From Mesorhizobium loti (GTDB lineage: Bacteria; Pseudomonadota; Alphaproteobacteria; Rhizobiales; Rhizobiaceae), in the NCBI RefSeq assembly GCF_002858745.1, contig NZ_PJRO01000010.1, positions 186,001 to 250,000 on the forward strand: a stretch of DNA of 64,000 nucleotides. The letters are read 5' to 3'. Under the pieces are notes generated by a model that worked only from the letters and a program-made list of their open reading frames with translations, had not been told where the DNA came from and did not search any database. Positions within the stretch are counted from its first letter, which is position 1. The number at the start of each line of letters is the position of its first letter. Positions 44,535 to 53,412 of this stretch are shown piece after piece. The translations under genes and the position numbers were made by a program.

Positions 44535-45569
44535 TTAAGTCTTTCCCTGAAACCCGCCAGCTGGACGACTTCGACCTAGACCCTTTGCAGCCAGCCAAGC
44601 CGTACCGAAGTCGGTCCGAAACACATCGAACATGTCCAGATTGCAGCGTGGGCAAACATCCATCTCTGCAAAAGATGGGACCGGAGAAACTTGTTTCTTT
44701 AAGTCTATATCAGCTCGATGACATCGCAGACCGAGCCGAGTAGTTGGATAGTCCGAGCTCACCGGTTTCTGGTGCGGGTCAACGGCGTTGATTACTGATA
44801 GCGCGTTCCCAACGTTGTGGTAACGGCATTCCACATTCTGAAAGTTGAGACCGGCACCAAACGCTTCACGCAACATCCACCACAAAGAGAAGGCGGCCAG
44901 ACCCTCCGCGCATTTGTCTCCACCACCGACATCACTGTGGCAACCCGGGAACCAATGCTGCTTGAAGGTCTCCTGATTTCCCGACTCTTCGAAGATGATC
45001 GGCCGAAATGACCATCTACGCTCGTCTACGGATACAGCGTGCCGGAAGTGCCGAATGCCAGGCTCAAGGACGGCGTTGTTGAGATGATGTGACCTGTCCC
45101 TCAGGACATACAGCTGGTTGCCTGGAACGCAGTCAAACAGGCCAAGAAAGCACACCTCTCCTTGCGGGGTAGTGCAAGGCTGATTTGCCGTAGCAAGATA
45201 TTCGCGAAACGACTGCTCTATGCGCCCCTGATAAGCCCGCATGCCGTGTCGGACCAGCATCGCAGCCAGATGGCGGGCGACAAACGCGCCCCGACTGAAA
45301 CCAAAAATGTAAATCTTGTCACCGTCCTGGTAATTCCCCGCGACCCATTTCCAAGCAGAGCGAGCGGTTTGGAAAGCACCCTTTCCGCTGATGCCGTAGG
45401 CTCGTCTTGAAAACCAACCGACATGTTCACCGACTCCCTGACTGTAGGACTTGACCTGATTTTCCAAGGAAACCGCGTTGTAGATTGCATTAATGTTGGT
45501 TCCGACACCTTCACCGCTGATTGAATTGTTCCAAGTCCCATCCAGGCAAACCACAAGGTTTTTCGGCAT
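44535..45569 (-). CDS. DUF2235 alpha/beta-hydrolase (Tle-like lipase family)
   Basis: About 344 residues from ATG 45569. The family N-terminus reads KNLVVCLDGTWNN. The nucleophile elbow is GFSRGA with S92. The acidic residue lies in HSDVGGGDK (D213). DUF2235 includes type VI secretion phospholipase effectors (Tle1-type) and uncharacterised stand-alone hydrolases. No type VI genes, VgrG or immunity gene lie nearby. The C-terminus ends with a short cysteine pair (CPRC). It is transcribed alone, convergent with the YhaN-type gene. Confidence 0.88.
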   Translation of the reverse strand: MPKNLVVCLDGTWNNSISGEGVGTNINAIYNAVSLENQVKSYSQGVGEHVGWFSRRAYGISGKGAFQTARSAWKWVAGNYQDGDKIYIFGFSRGAFVARHLAAMLVRHGMRAYQGRIEQSFREYLATANQPCTTPQGEVCFLGLFDCVPGNQLYVLRDRSHHLNNAVLEPGIRHFRHAVSVDERRWSFRPIIFEESGNQETFKQHWFPGCHSDVGGGDKCAEGLAAFSLWWMLREAFGAGLNFQNVECRYHNVGNALSVINAVDPHQKPVSSDYPTTRLGLRCHRADIDLKKQVSPVPSFAEMDVCPRCNLDMFDVFRTDFGTAWLAAKGLGRSRPAGGFQGKT

Positions 45570-46393
45570 GTCGAGCCTCCAGCCATACACCGACCAATCA
45601 GCTTACAATCTTTACGAGAGACGCGCGACGGGCCGCCAATGCAAGGTGAAAGGCCATCTCTTGCCGATCAGCGTCTTGTCTTAGCCCGTATACCTGCTTC
45701 GACGCATAGGCTTCGAGCACTTCGAGCCCTGGATCTCGCGATAGGCCTTGCCGACGATTCCGCGCCGTTCGAGACTGGCTCAAACACGAACGGGTTTTAT
45801 GTGCGGTTTACGCCTCTGCACCCTACGCCGGGTCCTGGACCATCAAGGCGATGGACCGCTGCCGGCGGATGTGACCGCCGACGCGCTTTGGCCGTCTCAA
45901 GCGGCCTGATTTTCTAAAACTTTCTCCGAAAAGGACAATCCATGACCAACGTGCCCCCGGGCGCGGTGATTTTCGACAGGCCCGGGATTGGTCTAACGAA
46001 ATGAATTGATGCTGGTGCCCGCCTGCCACTTTTGTAGGCTCAATAGCCGGCAGGCGGGCTGCTTCCCCGTCGATGTGCACCCCGATCGATGAAGCAGGGC
46101 GAACATACCCCTTTACCGATCAGGCGACACTGGACTTTTTAGCAATTGATTTTGCAGGTGAATCGATCCGACCGCCGGCATCGGATGGGTGCACATCGTG
46201 AGAGATGCCGGCGATCGACTTGCCAGCGTCGAGAACGAGCTGACTGCCAAGTTTAGCCAGAAATTCTCATAGCAAACAATCATCCGAAGGAATGAGCAAA
46301 TGTACAAAGACGGCCCCGGCGCGGCGACTGCGCATTGAGGTCGCGTATACGAATATCGCCGAACTGCCGCCCTCGACATCGAAGGCCATACCG
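45570..46393. other. 820-base region with only a possible tiny peptide
   Basis: No normal-sized gene is supported. At 45942-46004 (plus) a 20-codon frame begins MTNVPPGAVIF behind AAAGGAC; its start resembles MTNAPMGAG of the lysin remnant at 46700. A minus-strand frame at 45598-45783 has protein-like residues but no good start. Probably decayed phage-related sequence. Confidence 0.4.
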
Positions 46394-46648
46394 TCACATC
46401 GGGGCGCGAGGCAAAAGCGTTCCTCCGCTCATCAGCTTCGCCATGTCCTCGTAGTGGGTCGCCTTCTGGTCCGCATATATGCGGAGGTCTGGCGCGACTG
46501 CGGCGGCGCGGGCTGTATCGGCGAGCCCTGAGAAGAATTCTATCGCAGCTGTCTGGCTGACCGCCCCCGCAGTCACCAGCAATTCGACAAGACGGTTTAT
46601 TTCAACCCTCTGTATGGCCCGCTCGATACCTTCGGTTGTCTTGATCAT
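46394..46648 (-). CDS. Hypothetical 84-residue helical protein
   Basis: ATG 46648 has an excellent GGGAGG site; the frame opens earlier at 46681. The sequence is helical and soluble, with Ala- and Glu-rich stretches (EINRLVELLVTAGAVSQTAAIEFFSGLADTARA). It lies back to back with the phage lysis genes and could be a phage-derived regulator. The family is not recognised. Confidence 0.6.
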   Translation of the reverse strand: MIKTTEGIERAIQRVEINRLVELLVTAGAVSQTAAIEFFSGLADTARAAAVAPDLRIYADQKATHYEDMAKLMSGGTLLPRAPM

Positions 46649-46699
46649 CTCAGCCTCCCTGTAAGGGCAGAACTTCACCACATCACATGGAGTGTAATT

Positions 46700-46831
46700 A
46701 TGACGAACGCACCAATGGGTGCGGGCGACCGCTATTACGCGTACCGTCCAACTCTCGACTTGCTCGGCAAGTCCGAAGGGACCGACAAAGGGCGCGGCTA
46801 CAACCGATGCCGCAGTTTCTGCGATGGATGA
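46700..46831 (+). pseudogene. N-terminal fragment of a phage endolysin-like muramidase
   Basis: A frame of 43 codons starts at an ATG with GGAG upstream. YRPTLDLLGKSEGTDKGRGYN resembles the beginning of phage lysozyme-like (GH24/GH104-type) enzymes, including the catalytic Glu in KSEGT. After GYN the sequence changes, and the frame stops inside the next gene, so only the N-terminus is left. It overlaps the start of the Rz1-like gene. Confidence 0.55.
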
Positions 46832-47016
46832 CGCTCGCCTGCGTGCTGCCCTTGGCGGCGTGTTTACAGACGGTTCGTGTCAGTGATTGCGATGGGGTCG
46901 CGAAGCTGACGCCTTCCAGCGAAACCCGGCGAACCATTCTCTCGAACGATCGGCCGTTCGCCCGAGCAGGTGGCGAACCACAATCAATTCTGGGCCGGTC
47001 GCGCTGCTGGAAATAG
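46807..47016 (+). CDS. Small phage lysis-type lipoprotein (Rz1-like)
   Basis: 69 residues: MPQFLRWMTLACVLPLAACLQTV with a lipobox LAAC, then SDCDGVAKLTPSSETRRTILSNDRPFAR and a GRSRCW end. This matches short prophage lipoproteins placed between lysin and holin genes in alphaproteobacterial phages. Such proteins probably act as outer-membrane spanins in host lysis. The frame begins inside the lysin remnant, an arrangement typical of nested lysis genes. Confidence 0.6.
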   Translation: MPQFLRWMTLACVLPLAACLQTVRVSDCDGVAKLTPSSETRRTILSNDRPFARAGGEPQSILGRSRCWK

Positions 47017-47037
47017 GGACAAACTACGGTGGAAGAG

Positions 47038-47427
47038 ATGAGCGGAAACGCACAGAAGATCGTGAAGAACGTCCTTCTCCTGGCAATAGCGAGAGTGTCC
47101 ATGGCGCTTTCGCTACCGCTGATAACGTTTATCTCCTGGTTGGGGGCATACCTCGAAAGCAAGTTCGAAGTGGTCAACGACCGTGTCACGCAGGTTGAGC
47201 AGAAGGCCAGCGATGCCACGGTCCAGGCGACAAGGACGAGCGATTGGCTGATCGCCGTGGAGACCAAGCAGGCTCAGGATGCAGGGGCTTCTGAGAAATT
47301 CCAGAACGCCACTTTGACCAGGCTCGATAGGGTGCAGGATAGTATCGTCGGGCTGTCGAACACTGTCGCCGCGCTGACCGCGACACTCCAAGCTGTCGCT
47401 GACGATAAACGCAGTCGACCGCCATAG
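47038..47427 (+). CDS. Holin-like membrane protein with coiled coil
   Basis: About 129 residues. One strong hydrophobic segment (VLLLAIARVSMALSLPLITFISWLG) is followed by a long heptad-like helix (VVNDRVTQVEQKASDATVQATRTS and onward). This layout is seen in phage holin/anti-holin or membrane-anchored accessory lysis proteins. It lies 21 bases after the Rz1-like gene and ends before a strong terminator, closing the cassette. A GTG at 47029 is the alternative start. Confidence 0.55.
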   Translation: MSGNAQKIVKNVLLLAIARVSMALSLPLITFISWLGAYLESKFEVVNDRVTQVEQKASDATVQATRTSDWLIAVETKQAQDAGASEKFQNATLTRLDRVQDSIVGLSNTVAALTATLQAVADDKRSRPP

Positions 47428-47501
47428 TTACTTGCTTTTGCCACATAGCGCCGATATCCAGCGCTCCGCGCTGGCCACTAGGTAGGCGCGTCTCAGGTAA
47501 C

Positions 47502-47533
47502 GCCCGCTCAGCTCCGGCTGGGCGGGCTTTTTT
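47502..47533 (+). terminator. Strong rho-independent terminator of the lysis cassette
   Basis: GCCCGCTCAGC pairs with GCTGGGCGGGC across a TCCG loop, with one mismatch, and is followed directly by a run of six or seven T. Typical intrinsic terminator, 75 bases after the holin-like gene. Confidence 0.88.
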
Positions 47534-47552
47534 GATTTCAGAGTTGGGTACT

Positions 47553-47666
47553 TCAGCCGAAAAGAACGAAGAAAATGATAAGTGCCATTGCGGCAACTAT
47601 GATCATCGTTCCAAACGTCCATCCGTAGCTCAACAAAGTGTCTTGGGGTGGCATGGAGATTTTCAT
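47553..47666 (-). CDS. 37-residue single-pass membrane peptide
   Basis: The minus-strand frame reads MKISMPPQDTLLSYG, then WTFGTMIIVAAMALIIFFVLFG and a stop. It is a short polar N-terminus followed by one membrane helix. AAGG lies about eight bases upstream of the ATG. Too small for standard calling, but hydrophobicity and ribosome site support it. Candidates include a toxin-like or stress-related membrane peptide. Confidence 0.5.
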   Translation of the reverse strand: MKISMPPQDTLLSYGWTFGTMIIVAAMALIIFFVLFG

Positions 47667-47697
47667 GGGAGCAAACCTTACGTGATTGGGCTGACGC

Positions 47698-47904
47698 CTA
47701 GATCAGTCGATGCCGATTTGCCATCTCTGTGGCACGGCGCACGGTTCCCACCACATCATGGTCGCTGCGGCGCAGAAAACGCAATTGGGGCCGAAGTGCA
47801 ACAGTATTGCCTCCAGCAGAATCTGGCTTGGTCGGGATCACAATCCAAGGATTCAAGTGAAGTAGACTGTTGAAGTCGTTACTCATTGAGTAAATGGAAG
47901 ACAT
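47698..47904 (-). CDS. Small hypothetical protein with strong ribosome site
   Basis: 68 codons beginning MSSIYSMSNDFNSLL behind AAGGAGGACATC, one of the best ribosome sites in the window. The C-terminal half is basic (LRFLRRSDHDVVGTVRRATEMANRHRLI). There is no recognised family. It is on the same strand as the 37-residue membrane peptide and about 30 bases upstream of it, so they may be co-transcribed. Confidence 0.5.
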   Translation of the reverse strand: MSSIYSMSNDFNSLLHLNPWIVIPTKPDSAGGNTVALRPQLRFLRRSDHDVVGTVRRATEMANRHRLI

Positions 47905-48148
47905 GATGTCCTCCTTGAGTCGGGGCTAGGGCACGGTGGCCGCCCTCAGCTGACAGCGCCCTTTTCAGAAGCTGCCAATAGACAATTAGTACGCGCTATC
48001 CAGAGGCGCGTCCAATCACTTTACCGGTAGGCGCAATCCATAAACGTCAGGACGCCGTTCTCGCTCCGGTTCGCTGGAATGGGCTCACTTTGCGTTTGGG
48101 GTCGGTCCGCGCCGGCAGTATAATGGCAACTAGTGGGAGGTGCATGCC

Positions 48149-48358
48149 ATGCCTATGGATGAAATGCTGAAAAACTCCGGGGTGTTCGATCCCGAGGAAA
48201 TCGATTTGCTGACCAGGGTGTACGAGGCGACGTGTCACCAGTTCGAAAACAACAGCGACAGGGAACAGCGCGCGTCGCGTATCATTGCCAACTATCAAAG
48301 TGGGATCAGGGGCGAGGCGGAATTGACCGAGCTGGCGCGGCAGGACTTGGGCCGGTAG
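48149..48358 (+). CDS. Small rhizobial protein, paralogue 1
   Basis: 69 residues from ATG 48149 with GGGAGG eight bases before. The pattern VFDPEEIDLLTRVYEATCHQ, then RASRIIANYQSGIRGEAELTELA resembles a family of small helical proteins repeated in rhizobial genomes. The gene at 48548 encodes a relative. Function unknown. Confidence 0.7.
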   Translation: MPMDEMLKNSGVFDPEEIDLLTRVYEATCHQFENNSDREQRASRIIANYQSGIRGEAELTELARQDLGR

Positions 48359-48547
48359 TGCCGGAACAGTCCCGGCAAGCCCCCGCCAAGCTTGGAGGGA
48401 GCCATTTGATAGCTGATCTGTACGGGGTCATTTCAATCAGACGCACGGTCGAAATTGGTCTATACTGACCTATCGGTGATAACTGACCAGGGCATCACCG
48501 GCTGAGAGCGAGTATCGCGCTTCCGCCCCAAACTACGGGAGGGAGTT

Positions 48548-48793
48548 ATGGCGGTTGCCTTCTCCTCTACCAGCGGAATTGCATATCCCGAAGATCTAAC
48601 ATTTCTCACATCAGTCTACGACGACATTTGCTTCCGTCGCGGCTTTCATCGCGGGAGTCGCGCCGCCGAAGATGTCGGCAAAGTGGTGATGGTTCTCTTC
48701 ACCCAAGGAATACACAACGAAAACGAAATCCGAGAGAGCGTAGAACGGCATCTCGGCCACAAGTCGCCTGCGGGCGAATTGCTGCGCGTGTAG
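48548..48793 (+). CDS. Small rhizobial protein, paralogue 2
   Basis: 81 residues with GGGAG upstream. IAYPEDLTFLTSVYDDICFRR...VVMVLFTQGIHNENEIRESVERHLG aligns with the protein encoded at 48149 (shared P-E-x-L/I, LT-x-VY, C, and a GI-x-x-E-x-E ending). It lies 10 bases before the DUF982 gene and is likely co-transcribed with it. Confidence 0.7.
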   Translation: MAVAFSSTSGIAYPEDLTFLTSVYDDICFRRGFHRGSRAAEDVGKVVMVLFTQGIHNENEIRESVERHLGHKSPAGELLRV

Positions 48794-48803
48794 GGGGACG
48801 ATC

Positions 48804-49169
48804 ATGGCACCCTTTACACCCGTCACATTTCGGACCGCGCGGGATTACGAATTCAACGTTGCAAGCCTTTGCGACGTGCTTAAGGCTTTATCGATGACCT
48901 GGCCGGACAAGAAGCGCGAGCTATATCAGAAGGCCGTCAAGCTGGCTGAATCGGCTCAAGACGGATGGTGTGCGCCAAGGGCTGCAATGGCCGCATTTGT
49001 CCTGGCAGCCAGTAACCAGGGCTGTATCGTACAGGGCCGAAAAATGAGCCACATAGTGGCGAGGGAACTTGCGGCGATCGAGCTTGAGGATTTCGGCGCG
49101 TTGCCGGCGAGTGATCGTGTCGGCCCTCGCCGACGTGCCGCCACTGCTTCCCAAAGCGCTCACCTCTAG
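48804..49169 (+). CDS. DUF982 domain protein
   Basis: 121 residues; residues 10-75 carry the DUF982 pattern (ALSMTWPDKKRELYQKAVKLAESAQDGWCAPRAAMAAFVLAASNQG). DUF982 proteins occur in many copies in Rhizobiales and have no known function. GGGGGACG gives a ribosome site. The last 40 residues are basic and not conserved-looking. Confidence 0.8.
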   Translation: MAPFTPVTFRTARDYEFNVASLCDVLKALSMTWPDKKRELYQKAVKLAESAQDGWCAPRAAMAAFVLAASNQGCIVQGRKMSHIVARELAAIELEDFGALPASDRVGPRRRAATASQSAHL

Positions 49170-49365
49170 CGATGATTTCGCTCGGTTCCGGCTGGGCGGG
49201 TTTTCGTCGTTTGTGGGGAGATGAGGTGCGGCCGACACGATGAGGAGGGTTCAACTTCGCGCCGGCCTAGACGCTGTCCGGTATTTCAGCGCTAGGTATA
49301 AGCTACTCTCTTTTTGGCTGGTCGAGCATCCCCCAATTGGATGTACGCCTTTCGAAGGACGGCAG

Positions 49366-49392
49366 AAACGAAAACCCCGGCCGGAGCCGGGG
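49366..49392 (-). terminator. Intrinsic terminator on the minus strand
   Basis: CCCCGGC-CGGA-GCCGGGG; read on the minus strand it is followed by GTTTTCGTTT. It abuts the stop of the minus-strand frame at 49393. Confidence 0.65.
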
Positions 49393-49893
49393 TCATCGGG
49401 GAGGCTTGATAAAGTGAGGACCAACATCAACCCACATGCGGCGGGCGGTCTTCGCGCAGCAAAAATCCCATTCGAGTAAAATCAAAGGCAGGGCTTGTGC
49501 TACTCTACCTGCTGCGATCACTTCGTTGCAGCAGACGCGAATGATATTCAGGGTCTTGTGCTTGTCTCGGGCGGGTGTAACACCGTACTGCCTTGCCAAC
49601 TGCTTCATGTCGTGGTCGATGGCGACAAGCACAGCAGCGCTCACCACCGCCGTAATGCAGACGATTTCGTCGGATGTCCTAGCGTCGTTCTCGTCGTTGA
49701 CGACCAGGAGCAGTTGCTCAATTCCGTCACGCCCAATCGGTGCGACGACCCCCAACTCGGATAGGTGCGCCCGCAACGCGTTGCGACGGCGCAGGCGCAA
49801 GGATCGCGTCCCACGACCCAGAGTACCTCGCGGCAGCCCCGTTACCGATTTTGAGTGCTTGAAAATTTGCTCACGATGCTGATGCGAGGGCAT
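49393..49893 (-). pseudogene. Possible IS110-type transposase remnant
   Basis: 166-codon frame. RRRNALRAHLSELGVVAPIG then LVAIDHDMKQLARQYGV recall the end of the N-terminal DEDD domain and linker of IS110-family transposases (RTxLxNALRxHLAExGxVxPQG; LDxxIxxLAR). The catalytic acidic residues and the C-terminal Ser domain are missing. The ends are unlike the family, and no terminal repeats are seen. The frame ends at a terminator, so a real but unrelated gene is the alternative. Confidence 0.4.
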
Positions 49894-49953
49894 CGGAATG
49901 CGCCGGTTCCTGTAGGCTGCAACTCCATGGCATCGGCCTAGCCTTCAGGAATT

Positions 49954-50565
49954 TCAATCCGGTGCATCAAAAACAGGACCGATAGGACTGTAGTTGAACA
50001 GCTCCAGGCGCATATTGGCGGTGCTGCCTCCCTGGCAGCGAAGAACCGTCAGGCTGGCGGTTCCGACAGGAATAATGCGCTGTGGTGTAATGTCCAGGAA
50101 GCCCTCGAGAATAGCGCGAACTACACCGCCGTGAGCCACCACAAGCAAAGTGCCTGACACTTTTTCGGCTAAGGTCGACACTGCGCTCTTGGCGCGATTC
50201 CGGAAATCGATCCAGCTTTCCCCTCCAGGTGGAGTGAATGCCCCTGCGCGCCACCTGGCGTAGGCGCCGCCGGACTCCGCTTGGAGATCTGGGATGGTCC
50301 TGCCAGTCCAAGAGCCCACATCATGTTCCCGAAGACCTGCTAGTGGTTCAGCTTCTTTGAATCCAAGCAATTCGGCTGTGTCACGCGCCCGCTTCAGATC
50401 AGAAGTGGCAACAAAGTCCGGAGCCAGCGCCTGGATGGTTGCCCGCAGAGCCAAAGCCTGATCGCGTCCCTTTGCTGAAAGGCTGATATCGGCATGCCCC
50501 TGCAGCCTGCGGACGGCGTTCCATTCGGATTCACCGTGACGTACAACAAGAAGGCGATCCATCAC
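49954..50565 (-). CDS. Histidine phosphatase family protein (phosphoglycerate mutase-like)
   Basis: 203-residue phosphatase. The phospho-acceptor motif is R9-H10-G-E12, and the second catalytic His is in VVAHGGVVRA. ASDLKRARDTAELLG is typical of the family. Substrates range from sugar phosphates to nucleotides. The start overlaps the ABC ATPase stop by four bases, so it belongs to the transporter operon and may dephosphorylate the imported compound; that is inference. Confidence 0.9.
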   Translation of the reverse strand: MMDRLLVVRHGESEWNAVRRLQGHADISLSAKGRDQALALRATIQALAPDFVATSDLKRARDTAELLGFKEAEPLAGLREHDVGSWTGRTIPDLQAESGGAYARWRAGAFTPPGGESWIDFRNRAKSAVSTLAEKVSGTLLVVAHGGVVRAILEGFLDITPQRIIPVGTASLTVLRCQGGSTANMRLELFNYSPIGPVFDAPD

Positions 50566-51596
50566 GCTCGCTTTCCTTTGCTATCGAAACAGGCTGCTGC
50601 TGCAGGCGGCAAGAGGAAGTGGACCTTGTCCCCAATGGTAAAGCGAAAGGAACCGTCCGCCACCGCGGTCAGCCGAAGTCCGTTTCTTGTACCGGTAATC
50701 ATGCTGCGGCCAGCCAGGGGGCTGATTTCAGCGAAATCCATTTCAATGGAAGCCGGATCAGGATGCCGGCTGACGAGGATGTCTTCCGGGCGGAACATAA
50801 AGCGTCCGCTGTGGCCCTTTCTTCCCAGAGGATGGGCAGCAGGGATGAGCCCTGCATCGACCAGATTCGCCGGAGGTGTCCCAACAAAAGTCGCCACGAA
50901 GGCACTCGATGGTTCGGACACCAACTCCTGCGGACTGCCGAATTGCTCGACGGACCCGCCGTTCATGACCGCGACGTGGGTGGCCATAGTCATGGCTTCC
51001 ACCTGATCATGAGTTACATAAACCGAGGTGGCTTGTGTAACCCGATGGACACGCAGAAGTTCGGATCGCATTTCCACGCGCAGCTTCGCATCGAGGTTCG
51101 ACAGGGGCTCATCAAACAACAGGATGCCGGGCTTGGGGGCGATCATGCGCGCAATAGCGACGCGCTGTTGCTGCCCGCCGGAAATCTCATTTGGAAAGCG
51201 CCTGCCTAGATTGTCAATGCCAAGCAGATGCAGGACCTCATTAACCCGGGCAGTGCGCTCCGCCTTCCCTTGCCCAGCGACCTTCAATGGCCATTCGACG
51301 TTGCCGGCCACGGTCATATGCGGCCAAAGAGCGTAGGATTGGAACACCAGCCCGGCATTGCGTTTTGCTGGCTCGATTGTCCAGGGACCAGCTCCATCTG
51401 ATACAGTTTTTCCATCGAACTGGATCGTGCCGTCGGTGGGGGATTCAAGCCCCGCCAGCATCCGCAACATCGTCGACTTGCCACAACCTGACGGCCCGAC
51501 AAGCACCAGAAACGAACCTGACGGAACTTCGAGACTTACGTTCTTCACGGCTTCGAAAGTGCCGAAACTTTTGGATAGGGAATCAATCCTGATCAT
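50562..51596 (-). CDS. ABC transporter ATP-binding protein (Fe3+/phosphonate/polyamine type)
   Basis: 344-residue ATPase that powers the importer. Walker A is GPSGCGKST (34-42). The signature EISGGQQQRVAIARMIA and Walker B GILLFDEPLSNLD follow. The C-terminal 90 residues form a TOBE domain, as in FbpC, PotA and PhnT. It overlaps the phosphatase gene and follows the permease gene by four bases. Confidence 0.93.
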   Translation of the reverse strand: MIRIDSLSKSFGTFEAVKNVSLEVPSGSFLVLVGPSGCGKSTMLRMLAGLESPTDGTIQFDGKTVSDGAGPWTIEPAKRNAGLVFQSYALWPHMTVAGNVEWPLKVAGQGKAERTARVNEVLHLLGIDNLGRRFPNEISGGQQQRVAIARMIAPKPGILLFDEPLSNLDAKLRVEMRSELLRVHRVTQATSVYVTHDQVEAMTMATHVAVMNGGSVEQFGSPQELVSEPSSAFVATFVGTPPANLVDAGLIPAAHPLGRKGHSGRFMFRPEDILVSRHPDPASIEMDFAEISPLAGRSMITGTRNGLRLTAVADGSFRFTIGDKVHFLLPPAAAACFDSKGKRA

Positions 51597-51600
51597 GAGC

Positions 51601-53346
51601 TTAATCCTTCAGCCAAGGTTGCGACTTGGACTGGAGCCGGTTTGCAAGAAGGGTCGCGGCAATCGAGATGACGAGCACGACGACGGTGATGGCGTTAGCG
51701 AATTGCGGAAAGCCCTCCGAAGCGTATCGGTAGGCAAGAACCGATAGAAGCGGCATCGCCGGTGTGAACAGGAGCACCACCAGTGACAGATCGCGTATTA
51801 TTTTAACGAAGACGATAAGTGCCCCGTTCGCCAGCCCACGGGCAGCCAGCGGCATGATTATGGCCGCCAACCTCCGCAGGGCCCCTGCACCGGTCAGGCG
51901 CGCACTCTCGTCCAGATCACCTGAAACCTGTTGGATCACGGCACGGCCTGTCTGAACGGAAAACGGCAGCAGATAGGCTGTAGCTGCGATCACAAGCAGC
52001 ACAAAGGTGCCATAAAGCGCTGGAAAAGGGCCGAACCCGGCACCGAACAAAGCGATGTAGGCTGCACCAAAAGCGATCCCGGGAACAAGCAGAGGAATAA
52101 GGGTAATCTGGTTGATGATCGCGGAGATAAGGCCTTCGCGATGCCGCGCGAGAACGAAGGCAACCAGCAGCCCCACAGCAGTTGTTGTCAGCGCGACGGC
52201 CACCCCTAGACCAACGGTGATCGCTGTAGCGGAAAGAGTGTTTGGATTGTGCCAGATGCCGGGCTGCCCCTGAGCGATGGCAGCATCGGACCGACCTATC
52301 CAATAGTGAAGGTTCCAATCGGAAAACAGCGCAGACGAGGAAGGCGCCAGCGAAGAAGCAAACAAAATCACCACGGGAACCAGCGTTGTGACAATGCAGA
52401 TACCAAAGGCAATGGCGAACAGCGGATACTTGGCCGCCCCAAGTTGAAAGCGCTTGGAACGCCCTCCCTTTCCGGTGACCGTGGCATATGACCTCCTGCC
52501 AGAGATCATCTGGTTGCCTAACCAGAGGAATACGGCTGAGACCAGGATCAATAGAAGAGCCAGAACGTATCCGCGCGCTGTCTGCCCAATGCCGATCATT
52601 CCAAAAAGCCGGGTGGCGAGTGTCTGCATCCGTACAGGCAGGCCGAGCAATGCGGGGACAGCAAAATTGGAAACAGCACTCGCAAACGTCAGCGATGCCG
52701 CAGCGACGACGGCGGGAAATACAACAGGCAGAACAATGCCCGTCAGTATTCGTCTGCGCCGGGCTCCAGCGAGTTGAGCGGCCTCCACAAGATCGGAATT
52801 CACGGTCGCCAGCGCAGCCACAATCACAGAAAATGCCAGTGAATAATAGTGCGCTATCAGCACGACCAGGGTCGGAGTCATGCCCCAGGCCAACCAGTCC
52901 GGCACCGCAAAACCAAGGCCTTCGATAAAGCCTACATGCCCACCAACACGCGAGTTGCGGAACAACGATCCCCAAGCCAAAGCCGTCGCGAAACTCGGGA
53001 TCATGAAAGGCAGCGTCGCCATCAGGCCAATGGTCCGGCGAAAAGGAATGTCGGTCATCGCGACGAGCCACGCCAGAAAGCCACCAATCATCACACAACC
53101 GGCCGCGGCCGCGAACCCCAGCAGCATCGTATTCTGGAGAGGCCCCCAGAACAGGTTGTAGGACAGACGCGAGAAAAGCACCTCATGCCATGTACCGAAT
53201 GCCTCGTCGGAGACGGTAAATGCCAGAATCTTGAGCAAGGGAAATACGACCAGAACACTGACAATGCCCAAAGCGGTCAGCTTCAGCGCAAAGCCAGGCC
53301 GTCGCACGAGCGAGCGCCCGCGCTGCCGCAATATATCAATCGTCAT
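51601..53346 (-). CDS. ABC transporter permease, two fused membrane domains (FbpB-like)
   Basis: 581 residues from ATG 53346. About twelve membrane helices form two BPD-type halves, each with an EAA-like loop (LVEAAQLAGARRRRILTGIVLPVVFP in the first; LDESARLTGAGALRRLAAIIMPLAARG in the second). Fused double permeases are typical of ferric iron and 2-aminoethylphosphonate importers. It lies between the binding protein and the ATPase. Confidence 0.92.
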   Translation of the reverse strand: MTIDILRQRGRSLVRRPGFALKLTALGIVSVLVVFPLLKILAFTVSDEAFGTWHEVLFSRLSYNLFWGPLQNTMLLGFAAAAGCVMIGGFLAWLVAMTDIPFRRTIGLMATLPFMIPSFATALAWGSLFRNSRVGGHVGFIEGLGFAVPDWLAWGMTPTLVVLIAHYYSLAFSVIVAALATVNSDLVEAAQLAGARRRRILTGIVLPVVFPAVVAAASLTFASAVSNFAVPALLGLPVRMQTLATRLFGMIGIGQTARGYVLALLLILVSAVFLWLGNQMISGRRSYATVTGKGGRSKRFQLGAAKYPLFAIAFGICIVTTLVPVVILFASSLAPSSSALFSDWNLHYWIGRSDAAIAQGQPGIWHNPNTLSATAITVGLGVAVALTTTAVGLLVAFVLARHREGLISAIINQITLIPLLVPGIAFGAAYIALFGAGFGPFPALYGTFVLLVIAATAYLLPFSVQTGRAVIQQVSGDLDESARLTGAGALRRLAAIIMPLAARGLANGALIVFVKIIRDLSLVVLLFTPAMPLLSVLAYRYASEGFPQFANAITVVVLVISIAATLLANRLQSKSQPWLKD

Positions 53347-53412
53347 TGGCGGAAACCTATGTTCGCAACTAGCCACTATGACCCGGCATGAGCCGGGGCA
53401 TATTGAACACCA

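Noticed and set aside
45598..45783. Minus-strand frame of 61 codons with protein-like sequence
   Set aside because: Starts at TTG without a ribosome site and has no recognisable family; may be a decayed gene end.
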